A DNA stretch of 64,000 bases. It comes from Halarchaeum nitratireducens (GTDB lineage Archaea; Halobacteriota; Halobacteria; Halobacteriales; Halobacteriaceae). The notes below the pieces were generated by a model that saw only the letters and a list, made by a program, of their open reading frames with translations, had not been told where the DNA came from and made no database searches. The translations under genes were made by a program, and so were the position numbers. The DNA is taken from contig NZ_BMOQ01000003.1 in NCBI RefSeq assembly GCF_014647155.1, forward strand, positions 1 to 64,000. Direction: 5' to 3'. Positions 62,781-64,000 of this stretch are shown piece after piece; positions within the stretch are counted from its first letter, which is position 1, and every line of letters starts with the position of its first letter.

Positions 62781-63629
62781 ATGAAGATCGCCGTCCCGAA
62801 CAAGGGTCGCCTCCACGATCCGACGCTCGACTTGCTCGAGCGCGCGGGCCTCGCCGTCGAGGCCGGCGCCGATCGCCAACTCTACGCGGACACCGTCGAC
62901 CCCGACGTGAGCGTGCTGTTCGCGCGCGCCGCCGACATCCCCGAGTACGTCGCGGACGGCGCGGCCGACCTCGGCATCACCGGCTACGATCAGCACCGCG
63001 AGTCCCGGGTCGACGACGTCAGCGATCTCCTCGACCTCGAATACGGCTCCTGTCGACTCGTCCTCGCCGCGCCCGAGGACGGCGGTATCGACGCCCCGGC
63101 GGACCTCGACGGCCTGACCGTCGCCACCGAGTTCCCGAACGTCACCGCGGACTACTTCGACGGGAAGGACATCGACGTCGACGTCGTCGAGGTGACGGGC
63201 GCGACCGAGCTCACCCCGCACGTCGAGATGGCCGACGCCATCGTCGACATCACCTCGACGGGGACGACCCTCCGCGTGAACCACCTCGCGGTCGTCGACG
63301 AGGTGCTCGACTCCTCCGTGCGCCTCTTCGCCCGCGACGACGTCGCCGACGACGCGGACGTCGATCGCGTCGTCACCGCCCTCCGTTCCGTCCTCGACGC
63401 CGCCGGCAAGCGCTACGTGATGTTGAACGTCCCGCAGGATCGACTCGACGCCGTCGAGGACGTCCTGCCGGGGATGGGCGGCCCGACCGTCATGGACGTC
63501 GAAGGGGACGACAGCGTCGCCGTCCACGCCGTCGTCGACGAACGCGACGTCTTCGCCACCGTCGCCGAACTGAAGGCGGTCGGCGCGCGCGACATCCTCG
63601 TCACAGAAATCGAACGCCTCGTCGAATAG
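62781..63629 (+). CDS. hisG: ATP phosphoribosyltransferase, long form
   Basis: 282 residues. First step of histidine synthesis. [24 protein letters not shown] at the N-terminus, [12 protein letters not shown], the PRPP site [16 protein letters not shown], and a C-terminal HisG_C regulatory domain (about 205-282) with [22 protein letters not shown]. The long form is feedback-regulated by histidine and needs no HisZ. It stands alone with no other his genes nearby. Confidence 0.97.
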   Translation: MKIAVPNKGRLHDPTLDLLERAGLAVEAGADRQLYADTVDPDVSVLFARAADIPEYVADGAADLGITGYDQHRESRVDDVSDLLDLEYGSCRLVLAAPEDGGIDAPADLDGLTVATEFPNVTADYFDGKDIDVDVVEVTGATELTPHVEMADAIVDITSTGTTLRVNHLAVVDEVLDSSVRLFARDDVADDADVDRVVTALRSVLDAAGKRYVMLNVPQDRLDAVEDVLPGMGGPTVMDVEGDDSVAVHAVVDERDVFATVAELKAVGARDILVTEIERLVE

Positions 63630-63636
63630 AACGACC

Positions 63637-63800
63637 TTTTGCAGCGCTCGGCGCGCGTCGCCCGCCGTCGCTTGCAAAAGCTCGACCAAAACCTTCTCGC
63701 TCCTTACAGTCGCTCGTCGGCCCGCGAGCCGCCGGCTCGCGGCGAACTGGCGACCTTCCGGGTCCTATCGGACCACTCGTTCGCCGGACGCTAGTCCTGT
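63637..63800. repeat. Intergenic hairpins related to the 46-kb element
   Basis: After hisG, CTTTTGCA (63636-63643) and TGCAAAAG (63673-63680) form an inverted pair; CCGCGAGCC/GGCTCGCGG (63722-63742) is a perfect 9-bp stem with a three-base loop. The segment 63758-63784 matches 46099-46124 almost base for base (CCGGGTCCT..CGGACC.CTCGTTCGC). The two loci therefore share a repeat family. Confidence 0.6.
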
Positions 63801-63828
63801 GGAACGTTCGGTACAGCCGATCTACTCA

Positions 63829-63984
63829 TCAGATGAATATTAGATGGCAGAGTAAGAGGATGGCAAATAGCGCGCCCACAAAGAAATCCACCAGTCCAAG
63901 AATGTCAGACTCCGACCGACCTATTCTCTCGACTACAGCGCCAACGAGAGCAGACGCAAGGATGAGAAGTGCCCCAATTTGCCA
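63829..63984 (-). CDS. Possible small membrane protein or remnant at window end
   Basis: An open frame of 51 codons with no ATG start; a TAG precedes it in frame. It encodes WQIGALLILASALVGAVVER followed by a short polar loop and a second hydrophobic stretch ending LLLCHLIFI. Two clear transmembrane helices. Base composition here is far less GC-rich than the rest. It may be the decayed end of a gene, a gene using a non-standard start, or a chance frame. Confidence 0.25.
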   Translation of the reverse strand, partial: WQIGALLILASALVGAVVERIGRSESDILGLVDFFVGALFAILLLCHLIFI

Positions 63985-64000
63985 CTACTCCACAAAACTA

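Larger units (their letters stand above)
63630..64000. other. 371-base end region after hisG
   Basis: Contains the hairpin repeats (63637-63800) and, from about 63820, a marked drop in GC content with runs such as CATCAGATGAATATTAG and CACAAAGAAAT. The change of composition hints at an acquired or fast-evolving segment beginning here. A membrane-protein-like frame is on the minus strand. Confidence 0.5.

Overview
This window is a 64-kb piece of a haloarchaeal chromosome (class Halobacteria). The GC content is very high, predicted proteins are strongly acidic, and many genes sit about 25-30 bases behind TATA-like boxes with little or no leader. Diagnostic genes include archaeal eIF6, L31e, L39e, prefoldin alpha, NMD3, Trm5, PCNA, RfcS, PriL, RadA, Hjc, Orc1/Cdc6, the single TatC plus fused double TatCt pair, SAMP2 and several small haloarchaea-only families. 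The genus cannot be fixed from the sequence. Nearly all of it is ordinary core chromosome; only the last ~200 bases fall clearly in GC content. No rRNA, transposase, integrase or CRISPR array was seen.

Layout. 0-3.6 kb: tRNA-Cys(GCA), then on the minus strand a LOV-domain histidine-kinase-like sensor followed by a double-domain KaiC-like ATPase, and a small helical protein. 3.6-9.5 kb: uvrB and uvrC around a Band-7 protein, then two small unknowns. 9.5-12.6 kb: the minus operon rpl39e-rpl31e-eif6-pfdA-ftsY. 12.7-20.7 kb: thpR, TPR/DUF424 pair, sufS and sufU, a phosphohexomutase, SAMP2-GNAT, rfcS. 20.9-32 kb: glutathionyl-hydroquinone reductase-like protein, alaS, amidotransferase, cupin-DCC pair, 7Fe ferredoxin, PHP protein, small DUFs, membrane protein, SDR and cysteine-cluster protein. 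32-46 kb: Rad3-like helicase, NMD3-Trm5-microprotein operon, htpX-pspAB, radA, larB-GIY-YIG, a histone-like DUF1931 protein, rpiA, orc/cdc6, a MutS-like ATPase and larE. 46-53 kb: divergent tatC genes, an RHH regulator with a queuosine/archaeosine precursor transporter, a cupin, RlmE and a flavin oxidoreductase. 53-64 kb: pcn, uracil-DNA glycosylase, decarboxylase asd, priL, SWIM protein, hjc, FNT transporter, UspA, ahcY with a SAH/deoxyadenosine deaminase, and hisG.

Genes that work together: replication and repair (orc/cdc6, rfcS, pcn, priL, uvrB/C, radA, hjc, UDG, helicase, MutS-like), ribosome assembly and translation (L31e, L39e, eIF6, NMD3, Trm5, RlmE, AlaRS), Fe-S assembly (SufS/SufU) feeding PriL, UDG, helicase and ferredoxin, Tat export, and SAH recycling. 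The most unusual items are the LOV-sensor/KaiC pair, a lysine-free SAMP2, a three-cysteine LarE with LarB but no LarC nearby, a hairpin-packed repeat element between larE and tatC with a relative at 63.7 kb, palindromes over three promoters, and two membrane microproteins next to trm5.
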